64,000 nucleotides of DNA. Source: Paenibacillus sonchi (GTDB lineage: Bacteria > Bacillota > Bacilli > Paenibacillales > Paenibacillaceae). The notes below the pieces were generated by a model. That model was given only the letters and a program-made list of their open reading frames with translations. It was not told the DNA's origin and did no database searches. Numbering within the stretch: the first letter of the stretch is position 1; every line of letters starts with the position of its first letter. The stretch spans positions 5,828,001 to 5,892,000 of the forward strand of contig NZ_CP068595.1 in assembly GCF_016772475.1 (NCBI RefSeq), given 5' to 3'. Positions 16,463-27,097 of this stretch are shown here, in pieces. The position numbers were made by a program, and so were the translations under genes.

Positions 16463-18460
16463 ATGAACACTATTCAACGACTATTTCAAAAAGCCGCATC
16501 CAGATCACTTCAGAAGCGAATGATGCTAATCTTCACTCTGATGCTGGTTATCCCCATCCTCCTCGTGAGCTATTTCTCCTATTCCAGTTCGAAGAAGCAA
16601 TTGGAACTGAAGATGCAGGAATCTACACATTCCAGCGTAGAGATGCTGCAAGGAACGATCAATGAAACCATCAGCGCCGCCGAACGGAATGTCCGGCAGC
16701 TAAGCCAACAGGTTACCACCGCTGACATTGAAGCCAAGAAGCCGGAAACCCGGGCGCTGATTGATTTATTCATGAAAGAGCACCCTGAACTTGAGATTAT
16801 TACACTAGGAAGCAAGAGCGGTGCCTGGATGAAAGCACCCGATCCCGGTAAGCAGGAGTACGATCCCCGGACACGGGACTGGTACAAGGCAGCCATGGAC
16901 AACGCAGGAAAGGTTACCTTGATTGATCCTTTTGTCTCAGCGACAACAGGCAATTATAATCTGTACATATCCGAGACACTTAAAGACGGCCAAGGCGCTC
17001 TCACCACAAGCCTTGCGCTTGGTCATATGAGCGAACTGATTAACAGCATCAAGATTGGCACCAACGGTTATATTTTCGTAGTGGACCGCAACCAAAAGTT
17101 CGTCTCTCATCCGGTTAAAAAAGCGGGAGAGGATGTTCCTGAAGACGTAATTCAATTGCTGGACAAGGATAGCGGAGCGTTGGCCTACACCAGTTCAACT
17201 ACAGGTCAGCAGATGCGCGGATACTATACTACCGACAAAACTACAGGGTTCAAAATTGTCGGAGTGCTCTCCACAAAGGAGTTTTCGGATGCTTCCCTCC
17301 CGGTTCTGTACAATGGTCTGATCGTGTTGGGTGCAGCTCTGGTTATCGCCCTGCTCATGATGTTCTTTATTATTAAGGCTATCACAAAACCTATTTTGAG
17401 CTTGAACCGGTCCGCCCGCCGTGTCAGCGAAGGTTATCTGAACGAAGAGATCCGGATTAACCGTACCGACGAGATCGGCCAGCTGGCCCAGAATTATAAT
17501 CTCATGGTTGGCTCACTCCGCAATATCGTTGTTGATATCTCGGATACCTCCGGCATACTAGCCTCTTCAAGCCAGCAATTGACCGCTACAACCGAAGAAA
17601 ACTCCAGGGCGACAGGCTATGTTGCCGAGCTGGTGCAGAATTCCTCAATGGAAGCCGAGACCCAGACAGCTGCGATGGCAGAAACTGCCCGGGCGATGGA
17701 AGAAATGTCTTCCGGCATTCAAAAAATTGCCGAGGCTGCCGCCTCTATCGTTGATTCGTCCGCAGACACCGACGCCGATGTATCGACAGGCAGCCGGAAA
17801 ATCGCACAGATGAGTCTTCAAATGGATGCGATCCGCCAATCTACCCATCAATCCTCTGAGCTGATCAGCCAGTTGAACGGACTGAACAGCCAGGTTTCGG
17901 AGATGAGCAGCGCCATTTCCAATATTGCCGTCCAGACCAATCTGCTCTCATTGAACGCTGGCATCGAAGCTGCCCGGGCCGGTGAACACGGCCGGGGCTT
18001 CGCAGTGGTAGCTTCAGAGGTCCGCAAGCTGGCGGATCAGTCGAAGACAACGGCCGGAAATATCCAGGACACCATTGAGCAGATGACCGAGCTCATTGAC
18101 CGCACGTATCAAGCCATTCACGTCACCGTGGCTGCCGATGTGGAACTTGGCATTCAGGCCACGACTGAAGCCAAAGAGGCTTTTATCAGCATTGAACAGT
18201 CGACCGCAAAAATCAACGGCCAGATCCATGACATCTCAGCCATCACCGAACAAATGTCGGCCGGAGCGCAAGAGGTGGCAGCTTCTGTACAGGAGATCTC
18301 CAACATCTCCCGTTCGACCTCCGATGCCTTCCAGAACGTTACGGCAGCGACGGAACAGCAGCTGGCCTCGATGGAGGAAATCTCCGCCTCCTCAACCGAG
18401 CTGTCCAAAATGGCTGCTGACCTGCAGCACAAAATCGAGCGTTTCAAGCTTGAAGAGTAG
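16463..18460 (+). CDS. Methyl-accepting chemotaxis protein with Cache sensor
   Basis: A 665-residue transmembrane chemoreceptor. A transmembrane helix (about residues 20-41) and a periplasmic-side Cache domain (about 45-275, with [19 protein letters not shown] and [17 protein letters not shown]) precede a second helix (about 281-305). A HAMP domain and the cytoplasmic signalling domain follow, with the CheA/CheW-binding hairpin tip [20 protein letters not shown]. The Cache type usually binds amino acids or small organic acids, but this ligand is unknown. GGGGAG precedes the ATG. It is a single-gene unit closed by a hairpin. Confidence 0.95.
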   Translation: MNTIQRLFQKAASRSLQKRMMLIFTLMLVIPILLVSYFSYSSSKKQLELKMQESTHSSVEMLQGTINETISAAERNVRQLSQQVTTADIEAKKPETRALIDLFMKEHPELEIITLGSKSGAWMKAPDPGKQEYDPRTRDWYKAAMDNAGKVTLIDPFVSATTGNYNLYISETLKDGQGALTTSLALGHMSELINSIKIGTNGYIFVVDRNQKFVSHPVKKAGEDVPEDVIQLLDKDSGALAYTSSTTGQQMRGYYTTDKTTGFKIVGVLSTKEFSDASLPVLYNGLIVLGAALVIALLMMFFIIKAITKPILSLNRSARRVSEGYLNEEIRINRTDEIGQLAQNYNLMVGSLRNIVVDISDTSGILASSSQQLTATTEENSRATGYVAELVQNSSMEAETQTAAMAETARAMEEMSSGIQKIAEAAASIVDSSADTDADVSTGSRKIAQMSLQMDAIRQSTHQSSELISQLNGLNSQVSEMSSAISNIAVQTNLLSLNAGIEAARAGEHGRGFAVVASEVRKLADQSKTTAGNIQDTIEQMTELIDRTYQAIHVTVAADVELGIQATTEAKEAFISIEQSTAKINGQIHDISAITEQMSAGAQEVAASVQEISNISRSTSDAFQNVTAATEQQLASMEEISASSTELSKMAADLQHKIERFKLEE

Positions 18461-18606
18461 ATGTACACCCAAGTAGAACGGCTACACCGTCCTTATTAGG
18501 AGCCTATGCTTCCTAAGCAGCGATACAGAGTATCGCTTTCAGGTACCCGTTTCAGCGAGAAATAGAAGGATCATTTATAGCGTGAAGCATATAAATGCTT
18601 ATATTT

Positions 18607-18651
18607 AAAAAAGCCGTCTCAACCGCGTATAGCGGTTGAGACGGCTTTTAG
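18607..18651 (+). terminator. Bidirectional terminator between chemoreceptor and gltD
   Basis: A perfect stem aaagccgtctcaaccgc with its complement, flanked by A and T runs, between two convergent genes. Confidence 0.85.
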
Positions 18652-18667
18652 TTTGCAGCATCCGGGC

Positions 18668-20155
18668 TTAGACCAGAACAGTCGAGCCCATCAAATATTT
18701 ATCCACTTCACGGGCGGCTTCGCGCCCTTCATTGATTGCCCATACCACCAGGCTTTGCCCACGGCGCATATCTCCGGCAGCAAACACTTTATCCACATTG
18801 GTATTGAACTTTCCATAGCGGGCTTTCACGTTGCTGCGGCGGTCCGTGTCAAGCTTCAGCTCTTCAATAATATCCTGCTCCGGTCCGTCGAAGCCAATGG
18901 CGATCAGCGCAAGCTGAGCCGGATACACAGCCTCAGTTCCAGGAATCGGCTGATAGATCTTCCGTCCGGTCTCATCGACCATACGCTGGATTTGCACGGT
19001 GTGAAGCTCCTTCAGATTTCCTTCTTCGTCACCAACGAATTTGGTAGTCATGATAGAGAACTCACGGGGATCATCACCGAAGACAGCCTTGGCTTCCTTC
19101 TGCGCATAATCCAGTGTATATACATTCGGGAATTGCGGCCACGGATTCGCGATGGGATCACGCTCCAGCGGAGCCTTTTCATGGGTTCCGAACTGGGTGA
19201 TGCTGCTGCAGCCGTGACGCAGCGCAGTCGCTACACAGTCAGAGCCGGTATCGCCGCCGCCAAGCACAATTACGTCCTTGCCTGCCGCAGACACATAATT
19301 TCCATCTTCCAGCCTGGAATTGAGGTAGCTCTTGATCGTTCCGTTCAGATAATCCATTGCGTACATAACGCCATTCAGTTCACTGCCTTCTACATTGAAA
19401 CGGCGGGCCTTGGTCGCTCCACCGCATAGAACCACAGCGTCATATTCATCGACGAGCTGCTGCGCGGGAATATCCTTGCCGATTTCGGTGTTTACAACAA
19501 ACTTCACACCTTCAGCAGCCAGCAGATCCACCCGGCGCTGAACCACACGTTTATCCAGCTTCATCGTTGGAATACCGTAAGTGAGCAATCCGCCAATGCG
19601 GTCGCTGCGTTCAAATACCGTTACGGTATGCCCGGCTTTGTTCAGCTGTGCAGCAGCAGCAAGACCGGCAGGGCCGGAGCCGACGATGGCAACCGTTTTG
19701 CCCGTCCGTTTCTCCGGCGGATTCGGCACAACCCAACCTTCCTCGAATCCTTTATCGATAATTGCCAGCTCAATGGTCTTGATCGTCACCGGCTGCCCGA
19801 TCAGACCGACGGTACAGGAGCCTTCACAAGGCGCAGGACAGATGCTGCCGGTGAATTCGGGGAAATTGTTCGTCTTGTGCAGCCGCTCCAGCGCTTCCTT
19901 CCACAATCCCCGGTATACCAGATTGTTCCACTCCGGTATAAGATTGTGAACCGGACAACCCGAAGTGCCGCCGCTCATATCAATGCCGGTATGGCAGTAA
20001 GGAGTTCCGCAGTCCATACACCGTGCACCCTGTGTCCGAAGCTCGTCCTCGGTTAAATGATGGTGGAACTCTTCCCAGTCTTTTACGCGCTGCTCAGGAT
20101 CCCGATCACCTGGGAGCTGGCGTTTATACTCCATAAATCCAGTAGGTGTAGACAT
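18668..20155 (-). CDS. gltD: Glutamate synthase, small subunit
   Basis: About 495 residues. GltD passes electrons from NADPH through FAD and iron-sulfur clusters to the large subunit, which turns 2-oxoglutarate and glutamine into two glutamates. The N-terminal cysteine clusters (CMDCGTPYC, then CPAPCEGSC) hold iron-sulfur centres; dinucleotide-binding motifs [14 protein letters not shown] and [13 protein letters not shown] follow, and the C-terminal FAD segment is [18 protein letters not shown]. The ATG at 20155 ([12 protein letters not shown]) has GGGGGAAT upstream. The gltA large-subunit gene is not adjacent within the window, an unusual separation from glnA-linked nitrogen genes at 62-64 kb. 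Confidence 0.93.
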   Translation of the reverse strand: MSTPTGFMEYKRQLPGDRDPEQRVKDWEEFHHHLTEDELRTQGARCMDCGTPYCHTGIDMSGGTSGCPVHNLIPEWNNLVYRGLWKEALERLHKTNNFPEFTGSICPAPCEGSCTVGLIGQPVTIKTIELAIIDKGFEEGWVVPNPPEKRTGKTVAIVGSGPAGLAAAAQLNKAGHTVTVFERSDRIGGLLTYGIPTMKLDKRVVQRRVDLLAAEGVKFVVNTEIGKDIPAQQLVDEYDAVVLCGGATKARRFNVEGSELNGVMYAMDYLNGTIKSYLNSRLEDGNYVSAAGKDVIVLGGGDTGSDCVATALRHGCSSITQFGTHEKAPLERDPIANPWPQFPNVYTLDYAQKEAKAVFGDDPREFSIMTTKFVGDEEGNLKELHTVQIQRMVDETGRKIYQPIPGTEAVYPAQLALIAIGFDGPEQDIIEELKLDTDRRSNVKARYGKFNTNVDKVFAAGDMRRGQSLVVWAINEGREAAREVDKYLMGSTVLV

Positions 20156-20390
20156 ATTTACGATTCCCCCATCCGATCTCTTCGTGTTGATTGTATAGTA
20201 CATTGTAGCATATTGCGGCATCCATATGTTTTTCAGCGCAATGAAGTACCTGCACATTCTATATTACTTAAACGTTTAGCATTTCTAATTTTAATAATTA
20301 TAGTAGCATCCAACACTTTCGCACTGTAATGGACTAATTTGCTGATTATTTGTACTATTTCACATGTTGTGTTAGAGAAAACGCTTTTTT

Positions 20391-20882
20391 TCAAACCGGA
20401 CGTTCATAAACATAGAACCGGTAATCATACGGATTCTTTTCATCCCGGATTCCCGGGCTGTTAGAGATTTCTCTCCACTCGCTCCAGTCGACCTCCGGAA
20501 ACCTCGTATCCCCTTCAAAGTCCTTGGCAATCCGGGTTACCAGCAGTTTGTCGGCATAGGGCAGCATCATTTTGTAAATCTCTGCACCGCCTATAACCAT
20601 CAGTTCATCATCCCGGCGGCCTTCGGCCACTGCTTCTTCCAGGGAGTGCACAATTTCAGCCCCCCCGGGAGCAAAGCCGCGGTCTCGTGTGAGGACAAGG
20701 CTTGTTCGGCCTTTTAACGGCTTGCCGCCCAGTGAATCCCAGGTTTTGCGGCCCATCAGCATTCTCTTTCCCAGCGTCTGCGACTTGAAATAGTCAAAGT
20801 CACGTGGCAGATGCCAGGGCATATCATTGTCCTTGCCAATTACCCCGTTGGCTGCCATGGCCCAAATCAGGCTAATGCTCAT
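20391..20882 (-). CDS. folA: Dihydrofolate reductase
   Basis: A 163-residue enzyme reducing dihydrofolate to tetrahydrofolate with NADPH, regenerating the cofactor consumed by thymidylate synthase. Visible features are the N-terminal ISLIWAMAANGVIGKDNDMPWHLP segment with the catalytic acidic region, GRKTWDSLGGKPLKGR, and the NADPH-binding MVIGGAEIYKMML. It lies 45 bp after thyA on the same strand, the standard coupled pair, and is a trimethoprim-target-type enzyme. Confidence 0.96.
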   Translation of the reverse strand: MSISLIWAMAANGVIGKDNDMPWHLPRDFDYFKSQTLGKRMLMGRKTWDSLGGKPLKGRTSLVLTRDRGFAPGGAEIVHSLEEAVAEGRRDDELMVIGGAEIYKMMLPYADKLLVTRIAKDFEGDTRFPEVDWSEWREISNSPGIRDEKNPYDYRFYVYERPV

Positions 20883-20927
20883 GCAGCTCCTCCTCTACTC
20901 AAGAATCTCTTTTCCCACCGCAAAGGG

Positions 20928-21722
20928 TTATATCGCAACCGGGGCTTTAATTCCCGGATGATGTTCATAACTGACAAATTCGAAATCCTCGAAGGTATAG
21001 TCAAAAATACTCTCCGGCTGTCTGCGGATCACCAGCTTCGGCAACGGATACGGCTCTCTCGCCAACTGGGTGGCCACCTGTTCGAGATGATTTGTATATA
21101 TATGCACATCTCCCCCGGACCAGATGAATTCTCCCACCTCAAGCCCGGTCTGCTGGGCTACCATATGCGTCAGCAGCGCATAGCTGGCTATGTTGAAGGG
21201 CAATCCCAGAAAAGTATCCACGGAACGCATGGTCAGCATGCAGGACAGCTTGCCATCAGCCACGTAGAACTGAAATACAAAATGGCAGGGCGGCAGCTTC
21301 ATCTGCTCTATTTCACCCACATTCCAGGCGCTGACGATATGGCGGCGGGAATCCGGGTTGTTCTTAATCGAATCAATCACAGCGGCAATCTGGTCAATGT
21401 GGCGGCCATCCGCACTCTCCCACGCCCGCCACTGAGAGCCGTAGACAGGTCCAAGCTCGCCATTGGGGTCGGCCCATTCATCCCAGATCGAAACTCCATG
21501 CTCTTTCAAATAGGAGATATTGGTATCCCCCTTCAAAAACCAAAGGAGCTCATGTATTACCGATTTCAGATGGATACGCTTGGTGGTTACCAGCGGAAAC
21601 CCTTCGGCCAGATCGAACCGGAGCTGGCGTCCAAATACAGATAATGTGCCGGTTCCTGTCCGGTCGCTTTTGGAGGCGCCGTGGTCCAAGATATCCTGAA
21701 GCAAATCCAAATATTTACGCAA
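20928..21722 (-). CDS. thyA: Thymidylate synthase
   Basis: A 264-residue enzyme that methylates dUMP to dTMP with methylene-tetrahydrofolate. The catalytic Cys is in [12 protein letters not shown], with the [11 protein letters not shown] and [14 protein letters not shown] segments also conserved. The TTG at 21722 gives the usual length and N-terminus ([11 protein letters not shown]) and has AGAGGGG about ten bases upstream; an in-frame GTG at 21743 would add seven residues. First gene of the thyA-folA pair. Confidence 0.95.
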   Translation of the reverse strand: MRKYLDLLQDILDHGASKSDRTGTGTLSVFGRQLRFDLAEGFPLVTTKRIHLKSVIHELLWFLKGDTNISYLKEHGVSIWDEWADPNGELGPVYGSQWRAWESADGRHIDQIAAVIDSIKNNPDSRRHIVSAWNVGEIEQMKLPPCHFVFQFYVADGKLSCMLTMRSVDTFLGLPFNIASYALLTHMVAQQTGLEVGEFIWSGGDVHIYTNHLEQVATQLAREPYPLPKLVIRRQPESIFDYTFEDFEFVSYEHHPGIKAPVAI

Positions 21723-21965
21723 TTGTCCAGCACCCCTCTCCACTTTTTTCTTTTATCAGTTTACCATGACCTAACGGTCCTTGTAACTTGTTAACACTTA
21801 GAAAATACAAATTCCTTTATATGCCGGTCTCCACTCCCATCTGATTGCATGCACTAATAACTATATTATATCTCAATATTTCCATGAATGAAGCGATTCG
21901 TTCATCCGCAAAATAAAGACCGGGCATCATATTTAGAACAAATTCGGCAAGAGGGGTGAAATGGA

Positions 21966-22130
21966 ATGCGGTGGATGAGTTCCTTACTCGGAAGGGTAAA
22001 TAATCGAAGTACTGTTATGTCTTTACTGGCATTAGGAGTCGGTGTTATTAGCTTTTGCGTTGCAAGACGGCGCAGAGTAAATGGAAATGTCTGGCGTCAG
22101 ATGGTTCAGCCCGTACGAAGAATATTCTAA
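21966..22130 (+). CDS. Small membrane-type protein, DUF3918/YrzQ-like
   Basis: A 54-residue frame starting ATG CGG TGG with AGGGG nine bases upstream. It has one short hydrophobic segment (VMSLLALGVGVISFCVA) followed by a basic tail RRRRVNGNVWRQMVQPVRRIF. This layout resembles the small Bacillales DUF3918 proteins, whose function is unknown. A terminator follows 24 bp after the stop. The family link is tentative. Confidence 0.65.
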   Translation: MRWMSSLLGRVNNRSTVMSLLALGVGVISFCVARRRRVNGNVWRQMVQPVRRIF

Positions 22131-22153
22131 GTACAATTTACAGCAGCACACTT

Positions 22154-22190
22154 AAACAGCCGGGCAGCTGATACACCGGCTGTTTGTATT
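22154..22190 (+). terminator. Intrinsic terminator after the small protein gene
   Basis: A 10-bp perfect stem aaacagccgg / ccggctgttt with a 12-base loop and a T-rich tail. Confidence 0.75.
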
Positions 22191-22249
22191 TAGGCGGAAT
22201 GCATGTTTATGACGAAGACAAATCGTTAATGTGAAGAAGGTGTTATCCA

Positions 22250-23041
22250 ATGCCCCAAACCTATATCAACGGATACAGCATGTATTATGCAGATTGTGGA
22301 CAAGGAACACCGATTATATTCATCCATCCTCCGGTATTGACATGTTTGAATTTTCTATACCAAATGAAGCCATTGTCGGCGGATTTCCGAACGGTTTCTT
22401 TTGATATCCGCGGTCACGGCAACAGCGAACCTTCCAGGGAAGAGATTACTTATCCGTTAGTTGTAGAGGATATCCGGCAGTTAATGGATCAGTTGAAGAT
22501 CGAAAAAGCATTTTTGTGCGGTTACTCCACCGGCGGCTCGGTTGTGCTCGATTTTCTGTTAACCTGTCCCGAGCGGGCACTGGGCGGAATTGTAATTAGC
22601 GGGATGTCGGAAGTAAGCGACAAAAAGTTAAGAAACAGAATAGCAAGAGGACTCTTCTTGTCCCGTATCGGCGCGGTCGGTGCCATTGCCCTTTCCATTT
22701 CGTGGAATCAAGCAAAAACTAAGCTGTCATTATTGCGCTCATTATTTAACGATGCTAAAAGAGCAAACGCTAAAAACGCTGCGCAGTATTATCATTACAG
22801 TTTGCATTATAACTGTACTGCCCGATTGGGCAAAATTCATCACCCTGTCTTGTTGGTTTATGGTGAAAGGGACACACTATTCCATCCATACGCCCAGCTG
22901 CTGCAAAAGCGATTGCCAAGAAGCGAGCTTGTTTTTATAAAAGAAACCAAGCACCAGATTCCTACGAAAGCAGCGGGTCAAGTGAACGGGTTAATCAGCC
23001 AGTTTATTCACCGTTATGAGTCTTCTGTGTCAAAAGGCTAA
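22250..23041 (+). CDS. Alpha/beta-hydrolase fold protein
   Basis: A 263-residue soluble hydrolase. The oxyanion region is IFIHPPVLT, the nucleophile elbow GYSTGG (Ser about residue 93), the acid Asp in GERDTLFHP, and the catalytic His in ETKHQIP. No signal peptide. Substrate unknown; the fold covers esterases, lactonases, thioesterases and haloperoxidases. An AGAAGGTG site precedes the ATG. Its 3' end overlaps the convergent phosphodiesterase gene by 38 bp. Confidence 0.85.
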   Translation: MPQTYINGYSMYYADCGQGTPIIFIHPPVLTCLNFLYQMKPLSADFRTVSFDIRGHGNSEPSREEITYPLVVEDIRQLMDQLKIEKAFLCGYSTGGSVVLDFLLTCPERALGGIVISGMSEVSDKKLRNRIARGLFLSRIGAVGAIALSISWNQAKTKLSLLRSLFNDAKRANAKNAAQYYHYSLHYNCTARLGKIHHPVLLVYGERDTLFHPYAQLLQKRLPRSELVFIKETKHQIPTKAAGQVNGLISQFIHRYESSVSKG

Positions 23042-24608
23042 GCAAATAAGCCTTTAAGTCGACCATTCGTAAATATTCGGGTTTTTGATCCGTTCCGCCG
23101 ATAATTAAAGGAACAAGGGATTCCATTTTTCGGATGGAACCATGCCCTCCTCCGCCTTTATGCGTCGGTGAAGCTTTGTCTGCCAATTCATATCCCGGTT
23201 TTGCGGTAACCACCAAAAATTCGCCTTTGTGCGAATGGAGCGCACCTGATAGTCGCTTCAACACATCGGGATACTCATTGTAATCCAGTGAATGAGCTGC
23301 AGCATTCACCTTTATATCCAGCACCTCACTGTTCTGTCCGACAGTCCATGACTGCCTGTACTCATCGGTCAGGGTGCCCCCTGCTTTGAATTTGAGCAGT
23401 TTGGCTGTTGATCCCTGCATTACATTGACCCATTCTTTTTCTTTCCAGGCAATGAAATCGATGCGCGGGTCATCTTTCAATACAGCTGCAACATCACTAA
23501 GGGAACGGTCTGCTTTTAATGAATACACATAGGCCATGGTTTCATTGACAGCCAGAATGATTTCTGTCTCCTCTGACACGTCTTCACCCGGACGCAAAAC
23601 CCGGGCATCTGCGAGCAAAGCCGGCAGGTCGATTACCGGATTTTGTCCAGCGGGCAGAATTGGTGTCATTCCGCTGTCCCCTATGACAATGATAACCGCA
23701 TCCTTCAACGCCTTTTCCGGTGAACCAAACGTTTTCAACAATGAACCAAGCTGCTGATCCAGCTTTTTGACCCCATTTAAATCCGTGGGGCCTTTTTTAT
23801 GCAGCTTTTGGTCCAAATCGGGTAAATAGACAAATAAAAAATCCGGCAATTTATGGGTTTGTATCAAATGCTTCACGGCATCTATAGCGAAATTATTATT
23901 CATCCCCAACCGGTTCGTTAGTCCATCGGGCAAATTTTCCACCCCTTCAAACGGGTTGGACAACGAACCCAGAGATAACAAGTCCGGTCCTTTCACCTGA
24001 ATTTCTTTCGGCAAAGAAGCCGTGCCTTGAATCCAGCCAGGAATCGACAACTTATGATCCGATGCTCCCCGGTAAATCAGGCCATTTATTGACCCCGACT
24101 TCAATCCTTGCCGCGCTAAATCTTCATAGATGGTAGGCACATTCCGGTTCAGATGGCTCCCGTTCAAATGAATCAGCGCATCGGTCAGCACCGGATGAAT
24201 TCCGTGTCCGAGCACTTCCAGCGGTCCAGTCCCGTAATTGATGATTTTCTTACTCTCCGCAGAATACCAAGTCAGACCCGGTACACGGTGAACATCCGGA
24301 TACTTTCCGGTGAGCAGCGAACTGTCGATCGTGACGGACATCGTAGGAAAAGAACTGACCAGGTCTTTATAATATTGCCCGTGATCGATCAGGAATTTCA
24401 AGGCAGGGAGCTCTTGAGCTTTGATTCCTTTGTCGATTGACTGAGCCATTAAAGTGTCTGCCATTAGTAAAATAACTTTCTTCGTATTTACATCAGCAGC
24501 GGATTTTATCCGCATTAAGTCTTGTTCTTTAGGTTTCGGGTTTTGGCATCCAATAACTATGGTCAATATAAAGACCGACAGCAAAATCCGGCTCATTTTT
24601 TTCTTCAT
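23004..24608 (-). CDS. Lipoprotein of the type I phosphodiesterase/alkaline phosphatase superfamily
   Basis: A 534-residue exported enzyme with a lipoprotein signal (MKKKMSRILLSVFILT, lipobox IVIGC). The superfamily core is clear: metal Asp in VILLMADTLM, nucleophile region SFPTMSVTIDSSLLTGKYP, metal residues in YLPDLDQKLHKKGP and VIIVIGDSGMTPI, and a late His in GGGGHGSIRKM. This is the nucleotide pyrophosphatase/phosphodiesterase branch (PF01663), which cleaves phosphodiesters or phosphonates outside the cell. No specific substrate is evident. It converges on the hydrolase gene with overlapping 3' ends. Confidence 0.85.
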   Translation of the reverse strand: MKKKMSRILLSVFILTIVIGCQNPKPKEQDLMRIKSAADVNTKKVILLMADTLMAQSIDKGIKAQELPALKFLIDHGQYYKDLVSSFPTMSVTIDSSLLTGKYPDVHRVPGLTWYSAESKKIINYGTGPLEVLGHGIHPVLTDALIHLNGSHLNRNVPTIYEDLARQGLKSGSINGLIYRGASDHKLSIPGWIQGTASLPKEIQVKGPDLLSLGSLSNPFEGVENLPDGLTNRLGMNNNFAIDAVKHLIQTHKLPDFLFVYLPDLDQKLHKKGPTDLNGVKKLDQQLGSLLKTFGSPEKALKDAVIIVIGDSGMTPILPAGQNPVIDLPALLADARVLRPGEDVSEETEIILAVNETMAYVYSLKADRSLSDVAAVLKDDPRIDFIAWKEKEWVNVMQGSTAKLLKFKAGGTLTDEYRQSWTVGQNSEVLDIKVNAAAHSLDYNEYPDVLKRLSGALHSHKGEFLVVTAKPGYELADKASPTHKGGGGHGSIRKMESLVPLIIGGTDQKPEYLRMVDLKAYLLSLLTQKTHNGE

Positions 24609-24754
24609 AACAGTTCACCTACTTAATGTTTATTATGTCATGAAAATCCTGGTGTTATTCTGACCATGTTAGGAAGATTGATTCCTTGTATTATTCTGGG
24701 ACATTCTAAGTAAACTATATTCAAAATCAATGAAATGGCGGTGAGTTCAACCTT

Positions 24755-25465
24755 ATGTATTTGTCCCCGGGCTTGTATCACAGGTTTGTACGCCCACAAT
24801 GGTTCACCAATAAATATATTCACGAGCGTATCAAAAGCCGTTTCTCATTAGAAAATAAAGCCGTTCTGGATTTTGGCTGCGGAACCGGAGCAAACTGTTC
24901 CATATGCGATGCAGATCATTATTACGGTATTGATCCGGATGCCAAAAGAGTACAATTTGCCAAACAGTTGCATCCGAACCATACTTTTATGGTTTTTGAC
25001 GAAAAGCATATCCCGATACCCGATCAAACTGTGGATTTTATTTTCATCATCGCGGTGCTGCACCATATTTCGAACGAACAAATTACCGGGTATCTGAATG
25101 AATTCAGCCGAGTAATGAAGCCTGAAGGAACAATGATTGTCATCGAGCCATATTTATGTCCGCAGCACAAACTCAACAACTGGTTCATGAAGCAGTATGA
25201 TAACGGTGAGTTTATCCGCAGTGAGGATGAATATCTGCAGCTGTTCAAACGTCAGCAATATAAATATCAAGTGATTACAAAGTTCAGGAAAGGCCTTCTC
25301 TACAACGAAATCTTTTTTACAGCCGCGCTCAAACATAAGCCTATTCAAAAAGAGGCAGAATCGTTTGCTTCAATCCCGGCAGATCTGTCCGTTCACGTTG
25401 CTGAACACCCCGCGGCGAGTCAAATGCTTGGTGAAGAAGCTCTAAGCTCAAGCACTATAAACTGA
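24755..25465 (+). CDS. Class I SAM-dependent methyltransferase
   Basis: A 236-residue protein with motif I VLDFGCGTGANCS, an acidic strand YYGIDPDAKRV, motif II region FIFIIAVLHHI and motif III MKPEGTMIVIEP, the pattern of the methyltransferase-11 family of small-molecule methyltransferases. The first 30 residues are aromatic- and basic-rich (GLYHRFVRPQWFTNKY). Acceptor unknown. GGTGAG lies upstream of the ATG. It converges with the dehydratase-like gene across a terminator; the neighbouring phosphodiesterase and cardiolipin synthase make a membrane-lipid substrate conceivable, but that is speculation. Confidence 0.85.
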   Translation: MYLSPGLYHRFVRPQWFTNKYIHERIKSRFSLENKAVLDFGCGTGANCSICDADHYYGIDPDAKRVQFAKQLHPNHTFMVFDEKHIPIPDQTVDFIFIIAVLHHISNEQITGYLNEFSRVMKPEGTMIVIEPYLCPQHKLNNWFMKQYDNGEFIRSEDEYLQLFKRQQYKYQVITKFRKGLLYNEIFFTAALKHKPIQKEAESFASIPADLSVHVAEHPAASQMLGEEALSSSTIN

Positions 25466-25477
25466 TTCCTGATGAAG

Positions 25478-25526
25478 AAAGGGACTGTCCGTAAGTCATC
25501 CATGACTTAAGGCAGTCCCTTTTGAT
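25478..25526. terminator. Bidirectional terminator
   Basis: Outer stem aaagggactg / cagtccctttt with an inner stem taagtcat / atgactta, between convergent genes and ending one base before the next stop codon. Confidence 0.8.
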
Positions 25527-27086
25527 TTATCCAAAAGTTCGCTTGCTATATACCCAATTTGCCGCCGAGCAGGCAACCACATGACGGCTTGTATGCAGCG
25601 GACGGGCAGATGTTAAACCCTTCTTTTTCTGAAGCTGTTCGAACGTCAGGCTTTTTTTCCTTACGGCTTCGTCAAATTCCTTCTGCGCTGTCTGCTTCGC
25701 TTTAAAAAGCATCATCTGCACCCGGCTGTAGACGTTGATAGCACCATCGCCTGTTGTTTCGATCGGCAGAAAGATGGCATCGGGATATCTTTCGGTGATC
25801 AGAGACTGCACCCCGTCAGAAACGCCGGAAGACGGCATGCATCCGAAAGGCTTGACTGAAATCGTCATGTTCGCCTTCTGCTTGGCTACATTCAGGATCA
25901 GCTTTCCCACCTCCATATGCCCTTCTCCGCCGCGCAGATGATTATTATAGTGTTCATGGGCAACCTCGGCGATCTCTTCCATATCGGGCAGACCGTAATG
26001 ATACAGGCCGATGATTTGGGCATAGGTCTGGAACATCACACGAAGGACACGGTCAGCCAGCCCTAACATATGCAGATGCAGGAAGGGGTGCTTTCCTTTT
26101 AGTCCATTTTTCCCGGCATCGGCTTCACGCAGATGAATTCTCTTTAAGGTATCAAAGCGGCCTGACCAGATGAGGAACAAGATCCAAGCCGTCAACGGCT
26201 GCACCTCCACCTCGGCTCCCTCGCTTTCTAAAAAGCGCTGCAGCTGGTAGTTCCCGTCTCCCTCGGTGGTCATCGCCCAAAACTCGCCAATAATGCTTAC
26301 CTTCGGTTTGACTCTGCTGCGGTCCACCCGTACGGTCTGCAGTTCCCTGCGGCTCCTAATCAACGCCGGCTCCAGCCGCTTACGCTCGCTTAACGCATCA
26401 TATATATACTGTTTGCACCGTTCCAGAGCTGCGTCTGTTGAACCCGGCTCGACCTCATAAGGACGGATACGGTAAGCCAGCGCATTGATAATATCCCCCA
26501 ATAAAACAGCCTTCAGGAGGCTGATAAAAAACGGAATATTGAGCTTCAGTGCCGATCCGCTGCCGTGCACCTGTTTTAGCCCATCCGTCTGTTGGAAATG
26601 CAGCACCCGGAATCCCTCAAATCCCGCATCGCGCAAGGCCTTCCGGTACTCCGTGACATAGGTGCCGAAGCGGCAGGGGCCGCAGGAACCGCTGGTAACG
26701 AGGAGGTAGCTGCCGATAATCTCTTCCTTCGATTTGCCTTCCACATCATGAAGGTAATGCAGATATTTAATTAAATTGCCTACCGTGAAGTAGTTCGGGT
26801 TGCATTGCCCGCGGTTGCCGAACTCTTTGCCGTAGCGCAGCGACTCATTGTCCGGACATTCCAAATGCTTCACCCGATAGCCTAATCCTTTTAGCGCCGC
26901 CTCCACCAAATCATCGTGAACCATCGTCAGCCCTCCGAAAAGAAGGGTCGTGGCGGATTTATCTTTGGCCATAAATGGATGCGGAACGGGATCAAACCAC
27001 TGGCTTCTGTTTTCAAGACCCAAGCCTAACGCTTCTTCTTGTTCTTTCTGAAAGTTCGATAGCTTTTCTTCGGGAGCAGACATCAT
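25527..27086 (-). CDS. HgdB/HgdD-like 2-hydroxyacyl-CoA dehydratase-family protein
   Basis: A 519-residue protein related to the component of anaerobic 2-hydroxyacyl-CoA dehydratases that holds an iron-sulfur cluster. Cysteines expected for cluster binding are present: Cys77 (ECPD), Cys95 (GQCNPNY), Cys135/Cys138 (SGSCGPCRFGTY) and one in KPFGCMPSSG. In the large clostridial activase proteins this module is usually fused to the ATPase; here it is a separate gene 11 bp after it, with AAGGAG upstream of its ATG. No acyl-CoA dehydratase alpha/beta pair or CoA-transferase is nearby, so a classical amino-acid fermentation role is not supported. Real substrate unknown. Confidence 0.78.
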   Translation of the reverse strand: MMSAPEEKLSNFQKEQEEALGLGLENRSQWFDPVPHPFMAKDKSATTLLFGGLTMVHDDLVEAALKGLGYRVKHLECPDNESLRYGKEFGNRGQCNPNYFTVGNLIKYLHYLHDVEGKSKEEIIGSYLLVTSGSCGPCRFGTYVTEYRKALRDAGFEGFRVLHFQQTDGLKQVHGSGSALKLNIPFFISLLKAVLLGDIINALAYRIRPYEVEPGSTDAALERCKQYIYDALSERKRLEPALIRSRRELQTVRVDRSRVKPKVSIIGEFWAMTTEGDGNYQLQRFLESEGAEVEVQPLTAWILFLIWSGRFDTLKRIHLREADAGKNGLKGKHPFLHLHMLGLADRVLRVMFQTYAQIIGLYHYGLPDMEEIAEVAHEHYNNHLRGGEGHMEVGKLILNVAKQKANMTISVKPFGCMPSSGVSDGVQSLITERYPDAIFLPIETTGDGAINVYSRVQMMLFKAKQTAQKEFDEAVRKKSLTFEQLQKKKGLTSARPLHTSRHVVACSAANWVYSKRTFG

Positions 27087-27097
27087 TGATTACTCCT

